Part shown: positions 1 through 4,740 of the stretch, one piece after another | Layout: every line of letters starts with the position of its first letter | How positions within the stretch are numbered: the first letter of the stretch is position 1 | NCBI GenBank assembly: GCA_946885435.1 | Contig: CAMPGL010000117.1 | Span: 1 to 6,565 of the forward strand | Length of the DNA stretch: 6,565 nucleotides | Direction: 5' to 3' | Source: an uncultured Brevundimonas sp. | Lineage (GTDB): Bacteria; Pseudomonadota; Alphaproteobacteria; Caulobacterales; Caulobacteraceae | Made by a program: the position numbers and the translations under genes | The notes under the pieces: generated by a model | The model's database searches: none | Told to the model about the DNA's origin: nothing | Seen by the model: only the letters and a program-made list of their open reading frames with translations

Positions 1-1
1 C

Positions 2-349
2 CATCAGCTGCGCTGCGTGGTCTGCCAGAACCAGTCGATCGCCGAGTCGGACGCCGTCCTGGCCGCCGACCTGCGCAACCTCGTGCGCGAGCGGATCGCC
101 GCGGGCGACACCGACGCCGAGGTGCTGGACTACGTCGTGGAGCGCTACGGCGACTTCGTCCTGATGCGGCCGCCGGTGCGCCAGTCGACCTGGGTGCTCT
201 GGGCCGGGCCCTTCCTGGTGCTGCTGCTGGGTGGCGGCGCCATCGCCGCCTATCTGATGCGCCGCCGCGCCGGCGTGGAGGCCCAGCCCCTGACCGAGGA
301 CGAACGCCGCCGCCTCGACGCCCTGCTCGACGAGGAGGAGCCCCGGTGA
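2..349 (+). CDS. ccmH: Cytochrome c biogenesis protein CcmH (CycL), 5'-truncated
   Basis: CcmH is a membrane-anchored periplasmic thiol oxidoreductase subunit. It helps keep the CXXCH cysteines of apocytochrome c reduced and works with CcmI and CcmF at heme ligation. The window opens inside the gene: the reading frame from base 2 gives 115 residues beginning HQLRCVVCQNQSI. This contains the family's LRCxxCQ redox motif, with the two cysteines at visible residues 5 and 8. A helical region follows, then the VERYGDFVLMRPP segment typical of the family, and one transmembrane segment at about visible residues 62-85 followed by an RRR stop-transfer cluster. The tail is charged and Glu-rich. The signal peptide and first few dozen residues lie upstream of the window. 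The stop codon overlaps the start of ccmI (GTGA at 346-349), which indicates translational coupling. Confidence 0.95.
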   Translation, partial: HQLRCVVCQNQSIAESDAVLAADLRNLVRERIAAGDTDAEVLDYVVERYGDFVLMRPPVRQSTWVLWAGPFLVLLLGGGAIAAYLMRRRAGVEAQPLTEDERRRLDALLDEEEPR

Positions 350-1191
350 TCTGGCTTGTCCTCATCCCCATGCTGCTGGCCGCCGCGGTCGGGGTGGTCC
401 TGCCGCTGCTGCGTCCGGCTGCGGCCGACGCCGCCCAGCCGCGCCCCACGCTCGGCCGGCGGCTCGACCAGATCGAGCGCCAGCACGGCGCGGGCGAACT
501 GTCCGACGCCGAAACCGACGCGCTGAAGCTGGAAACCCAGCGCCGCCTGCTGACCGAGGCCCGCAGGGGCGAGGACGCGGCGCGTCCCCTGTCGGAGCGA
601 GCGCTGAAGATCACCGCCGCCGCCCTGGCCGTGGGAGTGCTCCTGCTCGGCGGCGGCCTCTATGTGCTGCTGGGCCGTCCCGACCTGTCGTCGCGGGAGG
701 CCGTGGTCGCCGCGCCGCAGTCGATCCCCGAGGCCATGGTGTCGGCCCTCGAGGCCCAGGTGCGCGAGACGCCCGACGATCCCGCGATGCTCTCGACCCT
801 CGGCCAGGCCTATGCCGAGACCGGCCGCTACGCCGAGGCCGCCGAAGTCTTCGGCCGCGCCTCGCTGCTGGCGCCCGACAACGCGGCCCTGCCCTCGGCG
901 CGCGGCGAGGCCCTGGTCCAGGCCGCCGGCGGCCGCGTCACCGAGGCGGCCGAGATCGCCTTCCGCGCCGCCGTGGCGCTCGATCCCGGCGACGCCCGCG
1001 CCCGCTACTTCCTGGCGCTGCGCAAGGACCAGACGGGCGATCGGGACGGAGCCATGGACGACTGGATCGCGCTCCTGAATTCCGCCCCGCCGGACGCCCC
1101 CTGGCTCCCGCAGGTCAGGGGCTTCGTCGAACAGGTCGCCGCCGAGCGCGGAGTCGACATTTCGGACCGGCTGAACTCTCCCGCGGGGTGA
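346..1191 (+). CDS. ccmI: c-type cytochrome biogenesis protein CcmI (CycH)
   Basis: CcmI is an inner-membrane chaperone that holds apocytochrome c for heme attachment by the CcmF/CcmH complex. The 281-residue product has the expected architecture. The first transmembrane helix is at residues 2-22. A cytoplasmic loop follows with a heptad-like Arg/Glu/Leu stretch (about 36-75; such loops in CcmI contain a leucine-zipper-like segment). The second transmembrane helix is at about 88-109. A periplasmic domain follows with TPR-like helices, the clearest at 147-180 (GQAYAETGRYAEAAEVFGRA) and about 200-244 (FRAAVALDPGDARARYFLA). The GTG start at 346 lies inside the ccmH stop, so translation is probably coupled. 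In rhizobial cycHJKL clusters the ccmI homologue comes first, whereas here it follows ccmH and ends the transcription unit. REP-like palindromes begin only a few bases after the stop. Confidence 0.93.
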   Translation: MIWLVLIPMLLAAAVGVVLPLLRPAAADAAQPRPTLGRRLDQIERQHGAGELSDAETDALKLETQRRLLTEARRGEDAARPLSERALKITAAALAVGVLLLGGGLYVLLGRPDLSSREAVVAAPQSIPEAMVSALEAQVRETPDDPAMLSTLGQAYAETGRYAEAAEVFGRASLLAPDNAALPSARGEALVQAAGGRVTEAAEIAFRAAVALDPGDARARYFLALRKDQTGDRDGAMDDWIALLNSAPPDAPWLPQVRGFVEQVAAERGVDISDRLNSPAG

Positions 1192-1195
1192 CCCA

Positions 1196-1355
1196 TTCTC
1201 CTCTCCATCGCGACGCGATGGGGAGGTGGATCGGCGCGAGTACGCGCCGAGACGGAGGGGGCGGCGCTAGCCTCTAAAGCAAATTTCCCGTCCGCCTGCG
1301 CCGCCCCCTTCCACCGCTTCGCGGTCCCCCTCCCCACTGCGTGGGGAGGAGAGAA
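1196..1355. repeat. Inverted pair of REP-like palindromic units
   Basis: Two related palindromic units face each other directly downstream of ccmI. Unit A (about 1196-1267) has a hairpin at 1200-1226 (arms 1205-1212 and 1214-1221 perfect, plus five more pairs, one of them G-T), then a perfect 8-bp stem at 1231-1238/1243-1250, then a G-rich end. Unit B (about 1298-1355), read on the opposite strand, repeats the same order: a 9-bp stem at 1329-1337/1341-1349, a smaller stem at 1313-1317/1321-1325, then the same end. The shared end pairs between units (1257-1267 with 1298-1308, 11 of 11), so the whole element can fold into one large structure around a less G-rich centre (1268-1297). The position just after an operon suits a REP/BIME-type element that may also end or stabilise the ccm transcript. 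There is no U-tract, so a terminator role is inference. Confidence 0.75.
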
Positions 1356-1542
1356 CGCTCGCATCCTCCCAGCGAGAGCTCCGTCTTTTCAACGACCTGT
1401 CAGAAACGCGACGCCATTCTCACCCGTCTGCCGGGACGCGCTTAGACTTTGCGGATGATCTCCCTCCACGCCTCCCAGACGTCGCCACGGACCGCTCGGG
1501 ACTCAGGGGCCGAATGGCGGGATTTGGCGGTTTTTGACGGTC
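1356..1542. other. Gene-free stretch between the REP-like pair and the ALDH terminator hairpin
   Basis: I find no convincing gene here on either strand. It contains one GANTC site at 1500-1504. It also contains a short array of GRCGG pentamers at 1516-1520, 1526-1530 and 1536-1540, spaced exactly 10 bases apart and separated by T-rich spacers. A further GGCGG at 1544-1548 begins the next hairpin. A TTGACGG sequence at 1534-1540 matches the -35 part of the Caulobacter housekeeping promoter consensus, but no acceptable -10 follows it. Confidence 0.5.
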
Positions 1543-1573
1543 TGGCGGTGTGTTTTGGCCCGCCACACCGCCA
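1543..1573 (-). terminator. Hairpin just after the aldehyde dehydrogenase stop codon
   Basis: A perfect 10-bp inverted repeat (1543-1552 with 1564-1573, 11-base loop) starts four bases beyond the stop codon of the - strand aldehyde dehydrogenase gene. Its position fits a transcription terminator or 3'-end stabiliser for that gene. The transcript has no U-run directly after the stem in either direction, so it is not a textbook intrinsic terminator. Confidence 0.5.
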
Positions 1574-1577
1574 AGGG

Positions 1578-3020
1578 TCAGACCACCGGTCGCCGGCGGA
1601 TCACCAGGTTCCGGATCTCGGTCATGTCCTCCATGGCGAAGCGGACGCCTTCGCGGCCGAGGCCCGAGTCCTTCACCCCGCCATAGGGCATGTTGTCGAC
1701 GCGGTAGGAGGGCACGTCACCGATGACAACGCCGCCGACCTCCAGCCGGTCCCAGGCCATCAGCGCCTTGTTGAGGTCGCGCGTGAAGATGCCGGCTTGC
1801 AGGCCGAACCGGCTGTCGTTGACCTCGTCCAGCGCCGCCTCGAAGTCGGTGAAGGGCTGGAGCGTCGCCACCGGGCCGAAGGCTTCCTCGCGGTTCAGCT
1901 TGGTCTCCTTGCCGACCTTCTCCAGCAGGCTGGGCTCCAGCATGGCGCCGTCCCGGCCGCCGCCGCACAGCAGGGTCGCCCCGCCGTCCACGGCCTCCGC
2001 GATCCAGTCCTCCAGCCGCTTCGCCTCGGAGACATCGATCATGGGCCCGATGAAGGTGGCCTCGTCCTTGGGGTCGCCGCAGACCAGGGTCCGGGTCTTT
2101 TGGACCAGCCGATCCCGCAGCTCGTCGTAGATGTCCGCCTGGATCAGGATGCGCTGCACCCCGATGCAGGACTGGCCAGACTGGTAGAAGGCCCCGAAAA
2201 CGATCCGCTCGACCGCATCGTCCAGGTCCGCGTCCCGGTCCACGACCACCGCCGCATTGCCGCCGAGCTCCAGCACCACCTTCTTGCGGCCGGCCTTGGC
2301 CTTCAGCGCCCAGCCCACGTCCGGAGAGCCGGTGAAGGACAGCAGCTTCAGCCGGTCGTCGGTGGTGAACAGGTCCGCCCCGTCGCGCGTCGCCGGCAGG
2401 ATGGAGAAGGCGCCCTCGGGCAGGTCCGTCTCGGCCAGAACCTCCCCGATGATCAGCGCCCCAAGCGGCGTCCGCGACGCCGGCTTGAGCACGAAGGGGC
2501 ACCCCACCGCCAACGCCGGGGCCACCTTGTGGGCGGCCAGGTTCAGCGGAAAGTTGAATGGCGAGATAAAGGAGCAAGGCCCGATCGGGACCCGCTTCCA
2601 GATCGCCTCATAGCCGCGCGCGCGCTCCGAAATGTCCAGCGGCATGTGCTCGCCGGTGATGCGCACGCTCTCCTCGGCCGCCACCCGGAAGGTGTCGATC
2701 AGGCGGGTGACCTCGCCCTTTGCGTCCTTGATCGGCTTTCCGGCCTCGACGCACAGGGAATAGGCCAGCTCGTCGAACCGCTCCTTGAACCGCGTCACGC
2801 AGTGGTTCAGCACCTCCTGCCGCTCATAGGCCGCCATCTCGGCCATGGGCCGGGACGCCGCCTCCGCCGCCGCGATGGCCCGGTCGATGGTCGCTGGGTC
2901 GGCCATGGCCACCCGCGTGACGACCTCGCCCGAGAACTTGTCGGTGACCTCCAGGTCCTGGTTCGGCTGCACCGGCCGGTTGGCGAGGTACAGCGGATAG
3001 ACGGGCTTCAGGCTAGGCAT
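1578..3020 (-). CDS. NAD(P)+-dependent aldehyde dehydrogenase family protein
   Basis: The product oxidises an aldehyde to the carboxylate with NAD+ or NADP+. Its 480 residues are the normal length for the family and all core motifs are present. FNFP (155-158) carries the oxyanion-hole Asn156. VLKP has the cofactor-binding Lys179. FTGS (229-232) is in the nucleotide-binding loop. LELGG has the general base Glu251, and GQSC has the catalytic thiol Cys285. EAFGP contains Glu379 and Phe381, and the C-terminal PYGGVKDSGLGREG motif starts at 445. The overall pattern looks closest to lactaldehyde/phosphonoacetaldehyde/GapN-like members, but the substrate cannot be read from the sequence. The ATG start at 3018-3020 is supported by a GGAG Shine-Dalgarno six bases upstream (3027-3030). 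The gene stands alone, is divergent from the SdhAF4-type gene, and is followed by a hairpin at 1543-1573. A long open frame on the opposite strand is a high-GC shadow. Confidence 0.95.
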   Translation of the reverse strand: MPSLKPVYPLYLANRPVQPNQDLEVTDKFSGEVVTRVAMADPATIDRAIAAAEAASRPMAEMAAYERQEVLNHCVTRFKERFDELAYSLCVEAGKPIKDAKGEVTRLIDTFRVAAEESVRITGEHMPLDISERARGYEAIWKRVPIGPCSFISPFNFPLNLAAHKVAPALAVGCPFVLKPASRTPLGALIIGEVLAETDLPEGAFSILPATRDGADLFTTDDRLKLLSFTGSPDVGWALKAKAGRKKVVLELGGNAAVVVDRDADLDDAVERIVFGAFYQSGQSCIGVQRILIQADIYDELRDRLVQKTRTLVCGDPKDEATFIGPMIDVSEAKRLEDWIAEAVDGGATLLCGGGRDGAMLEPSLLEKVGKETKLNREEAFGPVATLQPFTDFEAALDEVNDSRFGLQAGIFTRDLNKALMAWDRLEVGGVVIGDVPSYRVDNMPYGGVKDSGLGREGVRFAMEDMTEIRNLVIRRRPVV

Positions 3021-3026
3021 CGCGGG

Positions 3027-3030
3027 CTCC
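3027..3030 (-). promoter_or_regulatory. Shine-Dalgarno of the aldehyde dehydrogenase gene
   Basis: GGAG on the - strand, six bases before the ATG at 3018-3020. It supports that start. The rest of the divergent region toward 3075 shows no - strand promoter I would defend. Confidence 0.6.
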
Positions 3031-3075
3031 GGTTCAGACCGACACTAACGCGCAAGCGTCGAGCTTGTCGCGAGG

Positions 3076-3104
3076 GTGACGGACGGCCTGCGGGATCCTA
3101 GATA
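3076..3104 (+). promoter_or_regulatory. Candidate Caulobacter-type housekeeping promoter for the SdhAF4-like gene
   Basis: GTGACGG (3076-3082) matches six of seven positions of the Caulobacter housekeeping -35 consensus TTGACGS. After 14 bases, within the allowed 10-14, CCTAGATA (3097-3104) matches six of eight positions of the -10 consensus GCTANAWC. Transcription would then begin around 3110-3112, at the ATG of the downstream gene, which suggests a leaderless mRNA. This agrees with the lack of a Shine-Dalgarno before that ATG. An inverted repeat GGGAT/ATCCC (3092-3096, 3104-3108) straddles the -10 and could be an operator or chance. Confidence 0.4.
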
Positions 3105-3110
3105 TCCCTC

Positions 3111-3311
3111 ATGGACGACCAGCCCGAGATCGAAGGCGCCGCCCCCGGCAAGCCGCTGACCCCCGCAGCCCGCCGCGCGCTTGAGGAAGCCGCCGCGCGC
3201 CGCGCCGCGGCCCAGCCCGCCGACCTGCCTCCCGAAGACGGCGGCCCCTCCGGCCAGGAGCCGACCCGCTTCGGCGACTGGGAGCGCAAGGGCGTCGCCT
3301 ACGATTTCTAG
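3111..3311 (+). CDS. sdhAF4: DUF1674 / SdhAF4-family succinate dehydrogenase assembly factor
   Basis: This is a small soluble protein of 66 residues. Its N-terminal two thirds are Ala/Pro-rich and probably helical or disordered (an Ala/Arg/Glu-rich helix at about 17-35). Its C-terminus carries the family signature, here GPSGQEPTRFGDWERKG at 45-61, with the EPTR and GDWE blocks intact and an Asp-Phe end. In eukaryotes SdhAF4 binds flavinylated SdhA and promotes its assembly with SdhB, limiting oxidant production by free SdhA. The bacterial role is inferred from homology. No sdh genes are in the window, so it works at a distance from its likely target operon. The ATG at 3111 has no Shine-Dalgarno; a promoter match ending at 3104 suggests leaderless translation. 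It is divergent from the aldehyde dehydrogenase gene across 90 bases. Confidence 0.88.
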   Translation: MDDQPEIEGAAPGKPLTPAARRALEEAAARRAAAQPADLPPEDGGPSGQEPTRFGDWERKGVAYDF

Positions 3312-3394
3312 GCTGAGGCGAATCTTAGGGTTAAGGCGCCGTTCACCGGGTGTCCGCGCTTGAGGGCTTGAAGTCGGGGGCGCTGGATGGCGCC
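3312..3394 (+). other. Intergenic region before the first exported-protein gene
   Basis: It holds a GANTC (CcrM-type methylation) site at 3320-3324. It also has a 5-bp hairpin, 3379-3383 with 3390-3394, directly abutting the ATG at 3395; its six-base loop displays a weak GGA Shine-Dalgarno-like sequence. No clear terminator follows the SdhAF4-type gene and no clear promoter is visible. Confidence 0.4.
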
Positions 3395-4105
3395 ATGACC
3401 CAGTACCTCCCCGTGCTTTCCGCCCTGATTTTCCTCGCTCTTCCCGGCGCCGCCATGGCCGACGGGCCCGGCCACGGAGGCGGGGGCGGAGGCTGCCACG
3501 GCGGATGCGGCGGAGGCGGGTATGGCCACGGCGGCCGCTCGGTCAGCGTCGACGTGGACGTCTCGGCCAGCGCCCAGGCCTATTCCTCGGCTTACGCCCG
3601 CTCGGACAGCTATTCTGAAAGCGGCAGCTCCAGCGGCGGCTACTTCATGGGCGGCGGCGGGGTCTACGGCGGCGGCTACGCCCTGCCCTACACGGTGGGC
3701 GGCGGGGTCGGCTACAACGCCGGCTGCGGCTGCTACGGCATCGTCCCCGTCGGACCCGTCTACGCGCCCTACGGCCCGCAAGGCCCGTTCGTGACCTATC
3801 AGGTCATCGAGAGCCGCACCTACCGCCGCGAGTACGCCCGCGAGGAGGTCGACTATCGCGCCTCCGTATCCGGCGGCTACGCCTACGAGCGCGACCGCTA
3901 TGACCGGCGCGAGCGCTATGAGGACCACGACCGCTACGAGGACCACTACCGGCGCGACGACTACGATCGCCGCTATGATGAGGACTACGGCTCGGACGTT
4001 CCGTATGTGCCACACTACGACACGCCCCCGCCGCCTCCTCCTCCGCCGCCGCCGCCGTCCTATTCCAACGAATGCTGGCAGGACCGCACCGGCGAGTGCG
4101 GCTGA
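3395..4105 (+). CDS. Predicted exported Gly/Tyr/Pro-rich repeat protein, function unknown
   Basis: I do not recognise a characterised family. From the ATG at 3395 the product is 236 residues. A hydrophobic leader (residues 4-20) ending in AMA before Asp23 looks like a Sec signal peptide, though its n-region has no Lys or Arg. An in-frame GTG at 3350 would add 15 residues including one Lys, so the start is uncertain. The mature protein has a Gly/His/Cys segment (24-48), a Ser/Tyr segment (49-82), a Gly/Tyr segment (83-117), a more ordinary stretch (118-148, PVYAPYGPQGPFVTYQVIES), a charged hexad repeat (168-197, Arg at 168, 174, 180, 186 and 192), a run of 11 prolines (211-221) and a C-terminal CWQDRTGECG. 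There are six cysteines (34, 38, 111, 113, 227, 235). It could be an envelope or matrix protein; this is inference. The compositionally similar next gene follows after 56 bases. Confidence 0.72.
   Translation: MTQYLPVLSALIFLALPGAAMADGPGHGGGGGGCHGGCGGGGYGHGGRSVSVDVDVSASAQAYSSAYARSDSYSESGSSSGGYFMGGGGVYGGGYALPYTVGGGVGYNAGCGCYGIVPVGPVYAPYGPQGPFVTYQVIESRTYRREYAREEVDYRASVSGGYAYERDRYDRRERYEDHDRYEDHYRRDDYDRRYDEDYGSDVPYVPHYDTPPPPPPPPPPPSYSNECWQDRTGECG
3896..3985 (+). repeat. In-frame 18-bp degenerate tandem repeat (five hexads)
   Basis: Five consecutive 18-base units encode the hexads RYDRRE, RYEDHD, RYEDHY, RRDDYD and RRYDED. Every unit begins with an Arg codon (CGC or CGG), and the second and third units are nearly identical in DNA. 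The later units have drifted, which suggests an old internal duplication. Confidence 0.75.
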
Positions 4106-4124
4106 CCGGTCCGAACAACGCGGG

Positions 4125-4153
4125 TTGATCGAAATCGTAAACGGCGCGTTATT
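4125..4153 (+). promoter_or_regulatory. Weak candidate promoter before the second exported-protein gene
   Basis: The 56-base gap between the two exported-protein genes has a locally A+T-richer stretch. TTGATC at 4125-4130 resembles a -35, and GTTATT at 4148-4153 sits where a -10 would be (17-base spacing). Neither is a strong match. Transcription from it would start close to the ATG at 4162, which has no Shine-Dalgarno. The second gene may instead be read through from the first. Confidence 0.25.
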
Positions 4154-4161
4154 GCTCCGCC

Positions 4162-4740
4162 ATGCTCAAGCTCGCCGCCTGCGGCCTCGCCGCCGCCCTC
4201 GCCCTTCCCGCCGTCGCCCAGGCTCAGGACTACGGCCGGTATCGTGACGACTACGGCCGTCATGACCGGTATGACCGGGATCACCGACGGCACGACCGAT
4301 ACGGCCACGGCGACCGCTATGATCGCGGTTACGGCTACGGCTATGGCGGCGCCAGCGTCTACGTCGGCACGATCACCGAGACCGAGCACGAGGCCTATAT
4401 CCGCCAGGGCGACTACGCCGACGGCTATTCCTACGGCTACGGCGGGGTCGGGTACGGCCATGGCGGGTACGGCTACAGCGGGTACGGCCGCGGCTACGCC
4501 GGCCACTACAACGGCTATCCGATCCCCTATTACGGCGGATACGGCCACAGCTGGTCGCGGGGCTACCAGGCGTCCCGCTGGCGGTACGAGGACAGCCACG
4601 GCCGCCGCTACTCGGGCGGCTATCGTGACGAGTACGGCTACAACGACGACCGCCCCCGCTCGCGCCGACGCCATCACGACGGCGGCTATTACGGCCGCGA
4701 GGACTGCGATTGCGGCGGGGTCTACCTTAGGGACGACTGA
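4162..4740 (+). CDS. Predicted exported Gly/Tyr-rich repeat protein, function unknown
   Basis: The product has 192 residues and belongs to no family I can name. Residues 1-21 form a classical Sec signal peptide (Lys3, a hydrophobic Ala/Leu core, and AQA before Gln22). The mature part is strongly biased: I count 34 Tyr and 39 Gly in the whole protein. It runs from an Arg/Asp/His/Tyr segment (23-55, with HDRY twice) through GYGYGYGG, a less biased stretch (65-88, VYVGTITETEHEAYIRQG), a pentad repeat (96-110), further Gly/Tyr sequence, an Arg/His cluster (164-172) and a C-terminal CDCGG. The HDRY/RYD blocks echo those of the preceding gene, so the two may be related or co-functional. The ATG at 4162 is chosen because it directly precedes the signal peptide. 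No Shine-Dalgarno is visible. The last 14 bases overlap the convergent pyrF gene. Confidence 0.75.
   Translation: MLKLAACGLAAALALPAVAQAQDYGRYRDDYGRHDRYDRDHRRHDRYGHGDRYDRGYGYGYGGASVYVGTITETEHEAYIRQGDYADGYSYGYGGVGYGHGGYGYSGYGRGYAGHYNGYPIPYYGGYGHSWSRGYQASRWRYEDSHGRRYSGGYRDEYGYNDDRPRSRRRHHDGGYYGREDCDCGGVYLRDD
4447..4491 (+). repeat. In-frame 15-bp tandem repeat (three xGYGx pentads)
   Basis: The nonamer GGGTACGGC recurs at 4450, 4465 and 4480, exactly 15 bases apart. It encodes VGYGH, GGYGY and SGYGR (residues 96-110). The codons for the invariant GYG core are identical in all three copies, which points to recent duplication or gene-conversion-like maintenance. Confidence 0.7.

Noticed and set aside
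1534..1560. A + strand promoter beginning with the perfect -35 match TTGACGG
   Set aside because: No acceptable -10 lies 10-14 bases downstream, and the next gene in that direction is on the opposite strand.
1442..1577. A - strand frame with no stop after the aldehyde dehydrogenase gene, ending GDVWEAWREIIRKV before TAA at 1442-1444
   Set aside because: The tail looks protein-like, but the frame contains no ATG, GTG or TTG codon in this stretch and is out of frame with the dehydrogenase. It could be a decayed gene end but there is too little to call.
1449..3101. A 550-codon open frame on the + strand opposite the aldehyde dehydrogenase gene
   Set aside because: It is antisense to a gene with every family motif intact. 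Its product is a biased His/Arg/Gly/Leu sequence with no recognisable domain. Long antisense open frames are expected in G+C-rich coding DNA.
4081..4112. Nested inverted repeat (GGACC/GGTCC with GCAC/GTGC inside) at the end of the first exported-protein gene
   Set aside because: The stem is interrupted by unpaired bases, includes coding sequence and has no U-tract, so I do not call a terminator.
4162..4185. Possible lipoprotein signal at Cys7 (LAAC) of the second exported protein
   Set aside because: The cysteine lies only six residues from the start, before any hydrophobic core. A normal Sec cleavage site (AQA before Gln22) fits far better.
3308..4677. Ala/Val-rich open frames on the - strand opposite both exported-protein genes (3308-4015 and 4060-4677)
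   Set aside because: Their monotonous Ala/Val/Gly composition is what antisense reading of Tyr/Gly/Arg repeat codons yields. Neither has a convincing ribosome binding site. The + strand frames have signal peptides and meaningful periodicity.
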